A stretch of DNA of 64,000 bases, taken from positions 120,135-184,134 of the forward strand of contig NZ_SMKV01000010.1 of the NCBI RefSeq assembly GCF_004348445.1, read 5' to 3'. The stretch is from Saccharopolyspora aridisoli. GTDB taxonomy: Bacteria; Actinomycetota; Actinomycetes; Mycobacteriales; Pseudonocardiaceae. The notes under the pieces were generated by a model. The model saw only the letters and a program-made list of their open reading frames with translations. It was not told where the DNA came from and did not search any database. Below, piece by piece: positions 18,140 to 27,278 of this stretch (its first letter is position 1; each line of letters starts with the position of its first letter). The position numbers were made by a program, and so were the translations under genes.

Positions 18140-19435
18140 ATGATGGATCGAGAAGAAGACAACCACGCAGCCATCAGAAGTCCGGAAGGGACACTTCGGG
18201 GCCGACTCCGACAATTCGGTCCCGGAATCGTGGCCGTCCTGAGCATGATGGGGGCCGGTGATCTCGTCACCGCCTCCGTTTCGGGCTCGAGCTACGGATA
18301 CAACCTCATGTGGCTGCTCGCACTCTCCTTGATCGTGCGATTCGTCATCGTGAACCTCATGGGTAGGTATCAGATCCTGAACACGAAAGGCCAGACGATC
18401 GTCGAAGGATACAACGATGTGTCCAAGTACTTCCCTTGGTTCATCGGCATTGCCGTCCTGATCAGCGGCCACCTGCTCAACGCCTACATGATCACCGGAG
18501 CAGGGGAGGCGTTGACCTGGATCTTCGGCATCGGGCAGCCATTCCTCTGGTCATGCGTCGTGGTCCTGGTCAGCCTGTTCGTCATCGGGCGCAACGTCTA
18601 CAACACGATAGAGAAGCTGCTGAAGCTCTTCCTGGTGTTGATGACCATCGCTTTCCTGGGGCTGGCGATCTACTCAGTTCCCGACGTGGGTGGGATCGTG
18701 AGGGCCACGGTCGGTTTTGGCATCCCCGACGATACTGGCACGTTCGGGGTCTTCGCCGTGGCCCTCTCCCTGATCGGAGCCGTGGCGGGCTCGATGGCCA
18801 ACTTCCTGTACCCCTACTTCGTGAAGGACAAGGGCTGGACAGGCGCCCAGTACAGGAAGGTCCAACGCAACGACATCCTGTTCGGAATATGTGCCGCCAT
18901 CGTCATCAACCTCGCGGTCTGGGTGGTCGGGGCCGAGCTCCTCGCTCCGAACAACATCGCGGTCGGCAGCCTCGAGGACATATCCAAGGCTTTGTCGCTC
19001 CACCTGGGGGAGTTCGGCGCCCTCGTCTTCTACATCGGCGCATTCGGCATCCTCTACAGCAGTGTCATCGGGTTCGCGAACGGATTCCCCAAGGTGGTCA
19101 TCGATTGCTTGCACATCGTCAAGCCCGCGCGACGGGAGGAGTTCGGGAAGAAGTTCGAGGATGACCCGTGGTTCAAGTGGGTCAGCCTGTTCATCCTGAT
19201 CTCCCCCGTCGTCTGGTCCGCCCCAGGTATGCCCGGTTTCGTCGAGATGGCCGTCTTCGTGACCGGACTGCAGGCCGTCGTCGTCCCGATCGTGGCAGTC
19301 GGCCTCCTAATCCTCGTCAACAAGCGCAGCCATTTGGGCGAGCACAAGGCGAACGTCGTCGAGAACGTCGTTCTGTTCCTGACCACTGCACTGGCGATCT
19401 GGGTGAGCATTGAGGTGGTGATGGGGTGGTTCTAG
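18140..19435 (+). CDS. Nramp-fold transporter lacking the metal-binding motifs
   Basis: A 431-residue, roughly 11-helix protein clearly alignable to Nramp carriers: helix 1 GPGIVAVLSMMGAGDLVTAS followed by SGSSYGYNLMWL, and helix 6 LSLIGAVAGSMANFLYPYF. In true Nramp metal carriers helix 1 holds DPGN and helix 6 holds MPH. Here these read GAGD and GSM, so the ordinary Mn/Fe site is absent. It follows the KGSADH gene by 82 bp, with GAGG six bases before ATG 18140, so it probably belongs to the sugar-acid operon. It may carry an organic acid or an unusual cation; the substrate is unknown. Directly adjacent in-frame GTG and ATG codons make the start uncertain by one residue. Confidence 0.8.
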   Translation: MMDREEDNHAAIRSPEGTLRGRLRQFGPGIVAVLSMMGAGDLVTASVSGSSYGYNLMWLLALSLIVRFVIVNLMGRYQILNTKGQTIVEGYNDVSKYFPWFIGIAVLISGHLLNAYMITGAGEALTWIFGIGQPFLWSCVVVLVSLFVIGRNVYNTIEKLLKLFLVLMTIAFLGLAIYSVPDVGGIVRATVGFGIPDDTGTFGVFAVALSLIGAVAGSMANFLYPYFVKDKGWTGAQYRKVQRNDILFGICAAIVINLAVWVVGAELLAPNNIAVGSLEDISKALSLHLGEFGALVFYIGAFGILYSSVIGFANGFPKVVIDCLHIVKPARREEFGKKFEDDPWFKWVSLFILISPVVWSAPGMPGFVEMAVFVTGLQAVVVPIVAVGLLILVNKRSHLGEHKANVVENVVLFLTTALAIWVSIEVVMGWF

Positions 19436-19500
19436 GCAGGGCAGTCGGCCTGAGCGCCGGTCCCTGAACTGTTCTCACCGGTGCGGAGCTGGTAAGAGGA

Positions 19501-19554
19501 GGGACTCCTGGTAGATCGGTCGGTGTCTAGTCGGCCGCTCGTACCGGGAGTCCC
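19501..19554. repeat. 13-bp inverted repeat between convergent genes
   Basis: GGGACTCCTGGTA (19501-19513) and TACCGGGAGTCCC (19542-19554) are complementary except for one wobble pair, separated by 28 bases. It lies between the Nramp-like gene and the amidohydrolase, which converge. It may be a terminator or the footprint of a small insertion element; no transposase is present. Confidence 0.5.
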
Positions 19555-19606
19555 GGCTGTGATCGCAAGCAGTGCAGCGCCGGGAGCGCACCGCTGGATC
19601 ACATGA

Positions 19607-21289
19607 TCACGGCGTGAGCTCGGCGCAGGACGCCTTGCCATCCGGGTTCTCGTGCACGAGCCGGCCCGCGAAGTAGGTGCGCTGCACCCGCGTGGCGTGG
19701 ATGTCGCGGGGGTCGATCTCGAAGAGGTTCCGGTCCAGCACGATGAAGTCGGCAGAGCAACCGGGTGCCAGCCTTCCGGCGATGTCGCCGATGCCGAGGG
19801 CGTCCGCGGGGTTCGAGGTGAACGCTGCGATCGCTTCCTCCAACGTCAGCTCCTGCTTGGGATTGAGCGTGCCGGGGAAGCGTTCGTCCGGGTTGCGCCG
19901 TGTCACGAGGGTTTCCAGCCCGGTCCAGGGGTCGGGGGTCGGTGCGGCGCACGGCCAGTCCGAACCCGCGGCGACGACCGCGCCGCTGTCGACGAGGTCG
20001 CGCATCGGCCAGGAGGACTCGACGAGCCCCGGCTCCACCTGTTCGGCGATGCTGTCCTGGATCACGCTCGGGTACCAGATGTAGGGCGAGAGGTCGGCGA
20101 CGACGTTCACCTCCGCGAAGCGCGGCACGTCGTCGGGGTGGACGAACTCGGCGTGGGCGATCTGCAGGCGAATGCCGGAGGCCGTCTCGTTCCGCAACCG
20201 CTCGGCGGCGTCGAGCACGCGACGCGCGGAGGCGTCACCGGTGGCGTGCAGCTTGGCACCGAGCCCGAGTTCGGCGCAGCGTTTCAGCTGTGCCACCAGG
20301 TCGTCGAGCGTCCAGTACATCTCCCCCTGCGTGGGCTCCGCGCCGTGACCGCACCGGTAGGGGCTGAGCAGGGCCGTCGTCCGGGTCATCGGAACACCGT
20401 CCATGACGATCTTCACGAAGTCCGGCCGGACCAGCTCGCCACGCAGCTCGGCGACCTCAGCGATGAGCTCCTCACCGACGAGGCCGTCCTCCAGGAACGG
20501 CCGCACCGGCATCGACAGCACGACCCGAGCGTTGAGCCCGCCGGACGCTTCGAGAGCGGCGAGGGCGCGCGCCGAGCCGAGCATGGTGGCTGCCTCTTGC
20601 GCCGAGGTCACCCCGTAGGAGTTGAGCGTCTCGATGGCAGTGGCGACGGCCGTGTCCGTCCGGGCCTGCACATCGGTGATCGACCTGGTGAACGCGGCTT
20701 CGGCCTCGGCCGACGCCGACTCGTGCAGCACTCCGGTCAAGCAGCCGTTCCCGTCGCGCACGTACCGGCCGCCGTCCGGATCCGCCGAAGCTGGTCCCAC
20801 GCCCATCAATGCGAGGGCGCGGGAGTTGACCCAGCGGTTGTGCATGCTGTCGTCGCGCAGCAGCACCGGCCGCCCACCACTCGCCTCGTCCAGCCTCGCG
20901 AGAACGGCGGCGTCGGCGAGGCCGTCCAGAACGGTGCTGCCGACGATCCCGCCGACCACCCAGGCATCGGGTCCCAGACCTGCCGCCCACTCACCGATTC
21001 TGCCGAGGATCGTGTCCAGGTCGTCGGTGGGCGCCAGCGGCAGCTCGAACGCGGCCTGACTGCCGCCGAGGTTGAGGTGCACGTGCCCGTCGATGAGCCC
21101 CGGCATGATCATCGCACCACCTGCGTCGTGCACCTGCGTGTCCGGACCGGTGAACGCTTCGGCCTCGGCGGCGGATCCGACCGCGACGATCTTCCCGTCG
21201 CGCACGGCCAGCGCCTCGGCCCACGGCCGGCCGGGGTCCTGGGTCCAGATCCGGCCACCGGTCACGACGAGGTCCGCGGGAGAACTCAT
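19607..21289 (-). CDS. YtcJ-like metal-dependent amidohydrolase
   Basis: A 560-residue amidohydrolase of the Amidohydro_3/YtcJ group. It starts with the small beta-sandwich (ADLVVTGGRIWTQDP), continues with the metal motif MPGLIDGHVHLNLGG, a central KIVMDGVP segment with the bridging lysine, HATGDASARRVL and IAHAEFVHPDD histidines, and AAGSDWPCA with the catalytic Asp, then returns to the sandwich (SADFIVLDRNLFEI). These enzymes hydrolyse amide or carbamate bonds in small molecules; substrates are mostly unknown. It is the last gene of the leftward aromatic operon, so it may release an aromatic acid or amine from an amide. Confidence 0.85.
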   Translation of the reverse strand: MSSPADLVVTGGRIWTQDPGRPWAEALAVRDGKIVAVGSAAEAEAFTGPDTQVHDAGGAMIMPGLIDGHVHLNLGGSQAAFELPLAPTDDLDTILGRIGEWAAGLGPDAWVVGGIVGSTVLDGLADAAVLARLDEASGGRPVLLRDDSMHNRWVNSRALALMGVGPASADPDGGRYVRDGNGCLTGVLHESASAEAEAAFTRSITDVQARTDTAVATAIETLNSYGVTSAQEAATMLGSARALAALEASGGLNARVVLSMPVRPFLEDGLVGEELIAEVAELRGELVRPDFVKIVMDGVPMTRTTALLSPYRCGHGAEPTQGEMYWTLDDLVAQLKRCAELGLGAKLHATGDASARRVLDAAERLRNETASGIRLQIAHAEFVHPDDVPRFAEVNVVADLSPYIWYPSVIQDSIAEQVEPGLVESSWPMRDLVDSGAVVAAGSDWPCAAPTPDPWTGLETLVTRRNPDERFPGTLNPKQELTLEEAIAAFTSNPADALGIGDIAGRLAPGCSADFIVLDRNLFEIDPRDIHATRVQRTYFAGRLVHENPDGKASCAELTP

Positions 21290-21331
21290 GCTGGTTCCTC
21301 TCGAGGGAGTGTCAGGGGACGTTTCCGCCGT

Positions 21332-22725
21332 TCAGCGGCTGATGACCTGGGGCTGGCCGAGGTGTTTGAGGCCTTCCACACCGAACTCCAAGCCGTACCC
21401 CGACTGCTTGGCACCGCCGAAGGGGATGCGGGGATCCACTGCGCCGTGCTTGTTGATCCACACGGTGCCGGCCTGCAGGCGGACGGCGACCGAGCGCGCC
21501 TGCTCCTCGTCGGAGGACCAGACGGATGCTCCCAACCCGACGTCGAGTCGTTGGCCATCGCCACAGCTTCGTCAACCGACGAGTACTCGATGATCGGCAG
21601 GACCGGACCGAACTGCTCTCGCGTGACGAGCGGGTTCTTGTCGTCGATGTCGGCGACCAGGGTCGTCGGGTAGAAGTACCCGGGCTGGTCCTCGACCGGA
21701 TTCCCGCCGACGACGATGCGTGCACCGTCGTCCTTCGCCGCTTGGACCAGCTCAGTGACGATGTCGTACTGGCCTTGTTCTGCAGCGGGCCGAGTACGTT
21801 GCTCTCGTCGATGCCGACGCCCATCGGCATGGCGGCCGCAAGCCCGGCCAGGGCTTCGACGACGTCGTCGTAGACGTCCTCGTGGACGTACAGGCGCTTG
21901 AGAGCCGCGCAGGTCTGGCCGGTGTTGATGAACGCGCCCCAGAAGAGGTCTTCGGCGATGCTCGCCGGGTCGACGTCGGGCAGCACGATGCCTGCGTCGT
22001 TGCCGCCGAGTTCCAGGGTCAACCGCTTCACGGTGTCCGCGGAGGACCGGATGATGGCCTTGCCCGTCTCGGTGGATCCGGTGAACATGAGCTTGTCGAT
22101 GTGCGGATGTGCGACCAGCGCCTCGCCGACCTCACGCCCACCCGAGACCACGTGCAGCACATCGTCGGGCAGCGCTGTGTTGAGCACGTGCGCGAGGGCG
22201 AGCACCGAGAGCGGCGTGTACTCCGACGGCTTGAGCACCACCGTGTTCCCCATGCGCAGCGACGGGGCCAGCTGCCACACGCTGATCATCATGGGCCAGT
22301 TCCACGGCCCGATCGCTCCCACGACACCGCGGCCGGTAGTGCAGTTCCGCACCATCGGCCACCACCTCCGGTTCGAGTTCGAACGAGGCGGTGGTGCGCA
22401 GCCACGCCGCGCACGCGCCCACTTCGAAACGCGCGTTGGGCCCGTTGAGCGGCTTGCCCTGCTCCCTGGATAACAGCTCTGCGAGGGCTTCCGCGTTGTC
22501 CTCGACCGCCTGCGCAGCACGGGTGAGGAAGGCGCTGCGCTCGGTGTGACCCAGACCCGCCCACGCCGGCTGCGCCGCACGGGCGGCAGCGACGGCCGAA
22601 TCGAGGTCGGTCGCGTCGTGTTCCGGGGCCCGGCCGACGGTCTCACCGGTGGCCGGATCCTTGATCTCCGTGCCGCCCATCTTGGGCTGGACATCCGCCA
22701 ACAGGTCTTCGGCCTTCACGAACAT
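21332..22725 (-). pseudogene. Aldehyde dehydrogenase broken by three single-base deletions
   Basis: Joining three frame changes restores a complete aldehyde dehydrogenase of about 465 residues: MFVKAEDLLADVQPKMGG at the start, IGPWNWPMMISVW, ELGGNDAGIVLPD (general base), INTGQTCAALKRLYV (nucleophile Cys), and INKHGAVDPRIPFGGAKQSG at the end. The breaks fall near 22335 (YRPRG junction), 21774 (NKAQYD junction) and 21525 (SGLGAS junction). Each is cured by adding one base, and each lies at a G or C run. The rest of the sequence is undamaged, so this may be a sequencing error in a working gene or a very recent pseudogene. ATG 22725 is preceded by GGAG. Its place in the operon suits oxidation of an arylacetaldehyde. 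Confidence 0.8.
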
Positions 22726-22754
22726 CCAGCACTCCATTCTCGACCGACCGGCGC

Positions 22755-24659
22755 TCATACACCGGCGTGACGCTTGGCACCGGAGATCCCCGTGAAGAAC
22801 CTCGCGAGCTCCTCGGTGGCGTCCAGGGGCAGCACGTTGGCGACGTAGTGGTCCGGGCGGACGACGACGATCACGCCGTCGCGGTCGATGCCGCGCTCCT
22901 CGAAGATGTCCTCGACCGGGTCCGCGGCGTAGACCTTCTCGTAGTCGACGACCTCGTAGGGACCGACCTTCGGCAGGTACGCCCGGGGGACCGAACCGAG
23001 ATCGACGGCCGTGTAGTGCTGCTGGTAGATCACCTTGACGTCGTAACAGGCATCGATGTCGGCGTCCTCGGGCGTGAAGGCGACCACCGGTGACTGCGGG
23101 GAGCTGGTGATCCACTCGGCGAAGTGCTCCGCCTTCGAGGGGTTTCCGGCGGCGGGCCGATCAGCGAAGACGTAGATGCGCCAGCGTCCGTCGGCGCGGT
23201 GGTGGTGGCCGAGGTGCACCGGGTTGGCATCGCAGACCCGCGTCACGGCGTGGGACTTGAAGCGCTTGCCGACCGGGAAACCGGTCGCCAGCTCCTGGTG
23301 CGTGGCCTCCGCGGTGACCAGCGACGGCTGGTACTGGGTCATCAGGCCCGCGGGGAACTCGGCGGTCTTGACGTAGAAGTCGGCCAGCGCGTTGGGGTCG
23401 TCGAATTCCTCGGGTTTGGCGGCCATCATGCTCGACCACTCCCGGTCGAAGTCGATGAGGTTCTGCGCGATGACCTGGCGTTCCGCGGAGTAGGTGTCCA
23501 GCAGCGACTCAGGGGCGCGTCCGTCGAGGACGTGCGCGACCTTCCAGGCGATGTTCCAGCCGTCCTGGATGGAGACGTTCATGCCCTGACCGGCCTTGGC
23601 GCTGTGCGTGTGGCACGCGTCGCCGGTGATGAACACCCGCGGCGTGCGGGTGCCCACGAGCTCGGCCGGCACGTCGTCGAACTTGTCGGCCAGCCGGTGC
23701 CCGACCTCGTAGACGCTGCGCCAGCCGACGTGCTTCACCGTCAGCGTGTACGGGTGCAAGATCCGGTTGGCGCGCGCCTCCACCTCTTCCTGAGTGGTCT
23801 CGCGGACCTTGCCGTGGTCGTCCGCAGAGAGCTCGCCCAGGTCGACGTACATCCGGAACAGGTGGTTCCCCTCGCGAGGGATGTGCAGGATGCTGCCGCC
23901 GTCGTGGGATTGGATGGCGCACTTGGTGCGGATGTCGGGGAAGTCGGTCTCGGCCAGCACGTCCATCACGCCCCAGGCGTGATTGGCACGGTCACCGACC
24001 AGTTCCCGCCCGATCGACTCCCGCACCCGGCTGCGAGCACCGTCGCAGCCGATCACGTACTTGGCGCGCACGATCCGCTGCTCGCCTTCGTTCTCGCCAG
24101 CGCTGCGCCGCAGCGTGACGGTCACTGGGTGGTCTCCCCCGTCGGCGACGTCGAGGCCGAGGAACTCGTAATCGTAGTCGGGTTCGATCCTGGCCGGGGC
24201 GTTGCGAGCCGCCTCGGCGAAGTAGTCCAGCACCCGCGCCTGGTTGACGATCAGGTGCGGGAACTCGCTGACACCGGCCGGGTCATCGGGAGCCCGCGAG
24301 GTCCGGACGATGTTCTCCGGGTTCTCGGGATCCGGTGCCCAGAAGCACATCTCGGTGATCCGGTAGGCCTCTTCGGTGATCCGAGCCGCGAACCCGAACG
24401 CCTGGAACGTCTCGACGCTGCGCGCCTGGATGCCGTCGGCCTGCCCGATCTCCAGCCGTCCCGGGCGACGTTCGACCACGCGCGTCACGATGTGCGGGAA
24501 CTGAGCGAGCTGCGCGGCCGCGATCATCCCCGCGGGACCGCTGCCCACGATGAGGACGTCGACCTCGTCGGGGAGCTCAGCTGGACGATCCACACCGGTC
24601 CCGGCAGCCGGCTGAACGCGGGGATCACCCGAAACGTAGCCGTGGTGGTGGAACTGCAC
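22755..24659 (-). CDS. FAD-dependent aromatic monooxygenase (phenol/3-hydroxybenzoate hydroxylase type)
   Basis: A 634-residue class A flavoprotein hydroxylase: FAD fold VLIVGSGPAGMIAAAQLA, the DG motif VIGCDGARSRVRES, the GD motif VFITGDACHTHSAKAGQGMN, and a C-terminal thioredoxin-like domain from about residue 460, as in phenol 2-monooxygenase and MobA. It uses NAD(P)H and O2 to hydroxylate a phenolic ring ortho to the existing OH. In this operon the expected product is homoprotocatechuate from a hydroxyphenylacetate; the usual two-component HpaBC enzyme is absent from the window, so this may replace it. Alternatively it converts 3-hydroxybenzoate to protocatechuate. Confidence 0.82.
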   Translation of the reverse strand: MQFHHHGYVSGDPRVQPAAGTGVDRPAELPDEVDVLIVGSGPAGMIAAAQLAQFPHIVTRVVERRPGRLEIGQADGIQARSVETFQAFGFAARITEEAYRITEMCFWAPDPENPENIVRTSRAPDDPAGVSEFPHLIVNQARVLDYFAEAARNAPARIEPDYDYEFLGLDVADGGDHPVTVTLRRSAGENEGEQRIVRAKYVIGCDGARSRVRESIGRELVGDRANHAWGVMDVLAETDFPDIRTKCAIQSHDGGSILHIPREGNHLFRMYVDLGELSADDHGKVRETTQEEVEARANRILHPYTLTVKHVGWRSVYEVGHRLADKFDDVPAELVGTRTPRVFITGDACHTHSAKAGQGMNVSIQDGWNIAWKVAHVLDGRAPESLLDTYSAERQVIAQNLIDFDREWSSMMAAKPEEFDDPNALADFYVKTAEFPAGLMTQYQPSLVTAEATHQELATGFPVGKRFKSHAVTRVCDANPVHLGHHHRADGRWRIYVFADRPAAGNPSKAEHFAEWITSSPQSPVVAFTPEDADIDACYDVKVIYQQHYTAVDLGSVPRAYLPKVGPYEVVDYEKVYAADPVEDIFEERGIDRDGVIVVVRPDHYVANVLPLDATEELARFFTGISGAKRHAGV

Positions 24660-24714
24660 GATCTCTCCTCACGTCATTGCGAGAAAGTCGGTTCTTCCGC
24701 GGTAGGGCCAGGTT

Positions 24715-26181
24715 TCACGCGTAAGGGTTGGGCATCAGGGTGTACTTCGTCTCCAGGTATTCCTGGATCCCTTCCCGGGAGCCCTCGCGGCCGAGACCGG
24801 ACTGCTTGACCCCGCCGAAGGGCGCGGCTGCGTTCGAGACGACCCCGACGTTGAGTCCCATCATCCCGGTCTCGATCTCCTCGATCAGGCGTTGACCGCG
24901 GCGGGTGTCGCGGGTGTAGGCGTAGCCGACGAGGCCGTAGGGGGTCGAGTTGGCCAGTTCGATCGCCTCCTCCTCCGAGGTGAAGGTGGTGACCGGCAGC
25001 ACCGGCCCGAAGATCTCCTGGCCCATCACCTCCGCATCCGGTGGCACGTCGGTGAGCACGGTCGGCAGGTAGAAGGTGCCTGGACCCTCTCCTCGGGACC
25101 CGCCGGTGCGGACGCGGGCGCCGCGTTCGACGGCGTCGTCGACGAGGGCTGCGACGCTGTCGACCGCCTTGCGCTCGATCAGCGGCCCGATGTCGACGCC
25201 GTCTTCGGTGCCGCGTCCGGTCCGCATTCCCGCGACGCGTTCAGTGACGCGCCGGCTGAACTCCTCGGCGACGGTTTCGTGGACGTAGAAGCGGTTTGCG
25301 GCGGTGCAGGCCTGCCCGGTGTTGCGGAACTTGGCGGCCAACGCGCCCTCGACCGCCGCGTCGAGGTCGGCGTCGTCGAAGACCAGGAACGGGGCGTTGC
25401 CACCGAGTTCCATGCTGGTGCGCAGCACTCCCCCGGCCGCCTGCTCCAGCAACCGGACGCCGACCTCGGTGGAGCCGGTGAACGACAGCTTCCGCAGCCG
25501 CGGATCGCTGATCAGCGGCCCGCACACAGCACCGGACTTCGACGTCGTCACCACGTTGACCACGCCCTCCGGCACCCCAGCCCGCTCCAGCAGGCGGGTC
25601 AGCATCAGGGTCGTCAGCGGGGTCAGAGCCGGCGGTTTGATGACGACGGTGCAGCCGGCCGCCAGCGCCGGTGCGATCTTGCGCGTGGCCATCGCCAGCG
25701 GGAAGTTCCACGGCGTGATCAGCAACGACGGGCCGACCGGGCGGTGTGTCACCACCATCTGGCCGGTTCCCTCGGGGCTGGTGCTGTAGCGACCGTCGAT
25801 TCGGACGGCTTCCTCGCTGAACCAGCGCAGGAACTCGCCTCCGTAGCCGACCTCGCCGCGGGCTTCCCGCAGCGGCTTGCCCATTTCCAGGGTCATCAGC
25901 AGGGCGAGGTCGTCGGCGTGCTCTTGCACCAGGTCGAAGGTCCGGCGCAGGATTTCGGCCCGGCGCCGTGCCGGGGTCCGTGCCCACTCCCGTCCGGCGC
26001 TCGCGGCGGCGTCCAACGCGGCGGCACCGTCGGCGGGTGAAGCGTCCGCGACCTCGGCGAGGGCCTCACCGGCGGCGGGGTCGTGCACCGGGAAGGTGCC
26101 GTTGCTCCCTGGGATCCACTTCCCGGCAACGAGCAGTTCGGTGGGAACGCGCCCGATGAGGTCGCTCTCCGTGGTGGTCAT
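24715..26181 (-). CDS. Succinate semialdehyde dehydrogenase
   Basis: A 488-residue aldehyde dehydrogenase of the GabD group with ITPWNFPLAMATRKIAPALA, general base in SMELGGNAPFLVFDDADLD and nucleophile in FRNTGQACTAANRFYV. These variants mark NAD(P)+ succinate semialdehyde dehydrogenases. Homoprotocatechuate meta-cleavage ends in pyruvate and succinate semialdehyde, so this gene closes the pathway to the TCA cycle. ATG 26181 overlaps the hpaD stop by four bases. Confidence 0.87.
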   Translation of the reverse strand: MTTTESDLIGRVPTELLVAGKWIPGSNGTFPVHDPAAGEALAEVADASPADGAAALDAAASAGREWARTPARRRAEILRRTFDLVQEHADDLALLMTLEMGKPLREARGEVGYGGEFLRWFSEEAVRIDGRYSTSPEGTGQMVVTHRPVGPSLLITPWNFPLAMATRKIAPALAAGCTVVIKPPALTPLTTLMLTRLLERAGVPEGVVNVVTTSKSGAVCGPLISDPRLRKLSFTGSTEVGVRLLEQAAGGVLRTSMELGGNAPFLVFDDADLDAAVEGALAAKFRNTGQACTAANRFYVHETVAEEFSRRVTERVAGMRTGRGTEDGVDIGPLIERKAVDSVAALVDDAVERGARVRTGGSRGEGPGTFYLPTVLTDVPPDAEVMGQEIFGPVLPVTTFTSEEEAIELANSTPYGLVGYAYTRDTRRGQRLIEEIETGMMGLNVGVVSNAAAPFGGVKQSGLGREGSREGIQEYLETKYTLMPNPYA

Positions 26182-27248
26182 AGCGAGACCCCCAGCTTGA
26201 AGCCCTGCTCGTCGTCGCCCTTGCGGGTGTAGGAGAAGCCGTCGGCTCCCACCGTCACGGCCACCTCGCTGCTGTCGGTGCGCACCTGCAAGGGCTGCGG
26301 TCGGCCGTCGAGGTCCAGGACCGGGGAGGCCTCGGTGTACCAGGACGGGACCACCGGGTTGCCCCACCAGTCGCGGCGCTGGTTGTCGTGGACGTCCCAG
26401 GTCACGACGGGGTTGTCGGGATCCCCGGTGTAGTAGTCCTGGGTGTAGATCTCCACCCGGTGGCCGTCGGGGTCGCGGATGTAGAGGTAGAAGGCGTTGG
26501 ACACGCCGTGGCGGCCGGGTCCGCGCTCGATGACGTCGGACATCCGCAGCGCGCCGAGCTTGTCGCAGATGGACAGGATGTTGTGCTTCTCGTGGGTGGC
26601 GAAGGCGACGTGGTGCAGCCTCGGCCCGTCGCCGCCGGTCAGGGCGGTGTCGTGGACGGTGTCCTTGCGCCGCAACCAGGCCGCGTAGGTGGTGCCCTCG
26701 GCGTCCTGGATGTCCTCGGTGACCCGGAAACCCAAGTCCTCCAGGTACTCCCGGCCCTTCGGCACGTCGGGGGTGACCTGGTTGAAGTGGTCCAGGCGCA
26801 CCAGCGCGCCGGGGGTGTAGAGGTCGTAGCGCCACGCCAGCCGCTCGACGTGGGTCACCTCGTGGAAGAACTCGTAGGGGAACCCGAGCGGATCGGTCAC
26901 GCGCACCGAGTCGCCGATTCCCTTGGTGAATCCGTCCTTTCGACGCTCGGTGCGGCAGCCGCGGGCGGCGAACCACTCCTCCGCCCGGTCCACGTCCTCC
27001 GGGGTCCGCACCCGGTAGGAGAACGCCGCCGCGGCGGCCACCGGTCCTTCGCGCAGGACGAGGTTGTGGTGGATAAACTCCTCCAGCGTGCGGAGGTAGA
27101 TCGCCTCGTCGTCCTCCTCGGTGACCACCAGGCCGAGGACGTCGACGTAGAACTCCCGCGCCTTGGCCAGGTCGGTGACCACCAGGTCGAGGTAGGCGCA
27201 GCGCACGATGTCCGGAGGAATCAGCGCTGGAGATTGCGAGACAGTCAT
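26178..27248 (-). CDS. hpaD: Homoprotocatechuate 2,3-dioxygenase
   Basis: A 356-residue type I extradiol dioxygenase. The metal ligands H154 (RLDHFNQV), H213 (LHHVAF) and E266 (HRVEIYTQDYYTGD), and second-sphere H247 (GPGRHGVSNAFY), sit one residue off the known H155, H214, E267 and H248 of the Brevibacterium fuscum enzyme, so the assignment to 3,4-dihydroxyphenylacetate 2,3-dioxygenase is strong. It opens the ring to 5-carboxymethyl-2-hydroxymuconate semialdehyde, the HpaE substrate. It lies between hpaE and the succinate semialdehyde dehydrogenase gene. Confidence 0.93.
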   Translation of the reverse strand: MTVSQSPALIPPDIVRCAYLDLVVTDLAKAREFYVDVLGLVVTEEDDEAIYLRTLEEFIHHNLVLREGPVAAAAAFSYRVRTPEDVDRAEEWFAARGCRTERRKDGFTKGIGDSVRVTDPLGFPYEFFHEVTHVERLAWRYDLYTPGALVRLDHFNQVTPDVPKGREYLEDLGFRVTEDIQDAEGTTYAAWLRRKDTVHDTALTGGDGPRLHHVAFATHEKHNILSICDKLGALRMSDVIERGPGRHGVSNAFYLYIRDPDGHRVEIYTQDYYTGDPDNPVVTWDVHDNQRRDWWGNPVVPSWYTEASPVLDLDGRPQPLQVRTDSSEVAVTVGADGFSYTRKGDDEQGFKLGVSL

Positions 27249-27278
27249 CGTTGAACGGTCCTTCGCATGCGTGGCGCC

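Noticed and set aside
18140..19435. Calling this gene a manganese/iron transporter
   Set aside because: Both DPGN and MPH metal motifs are replaced, so the standard function is not supported.
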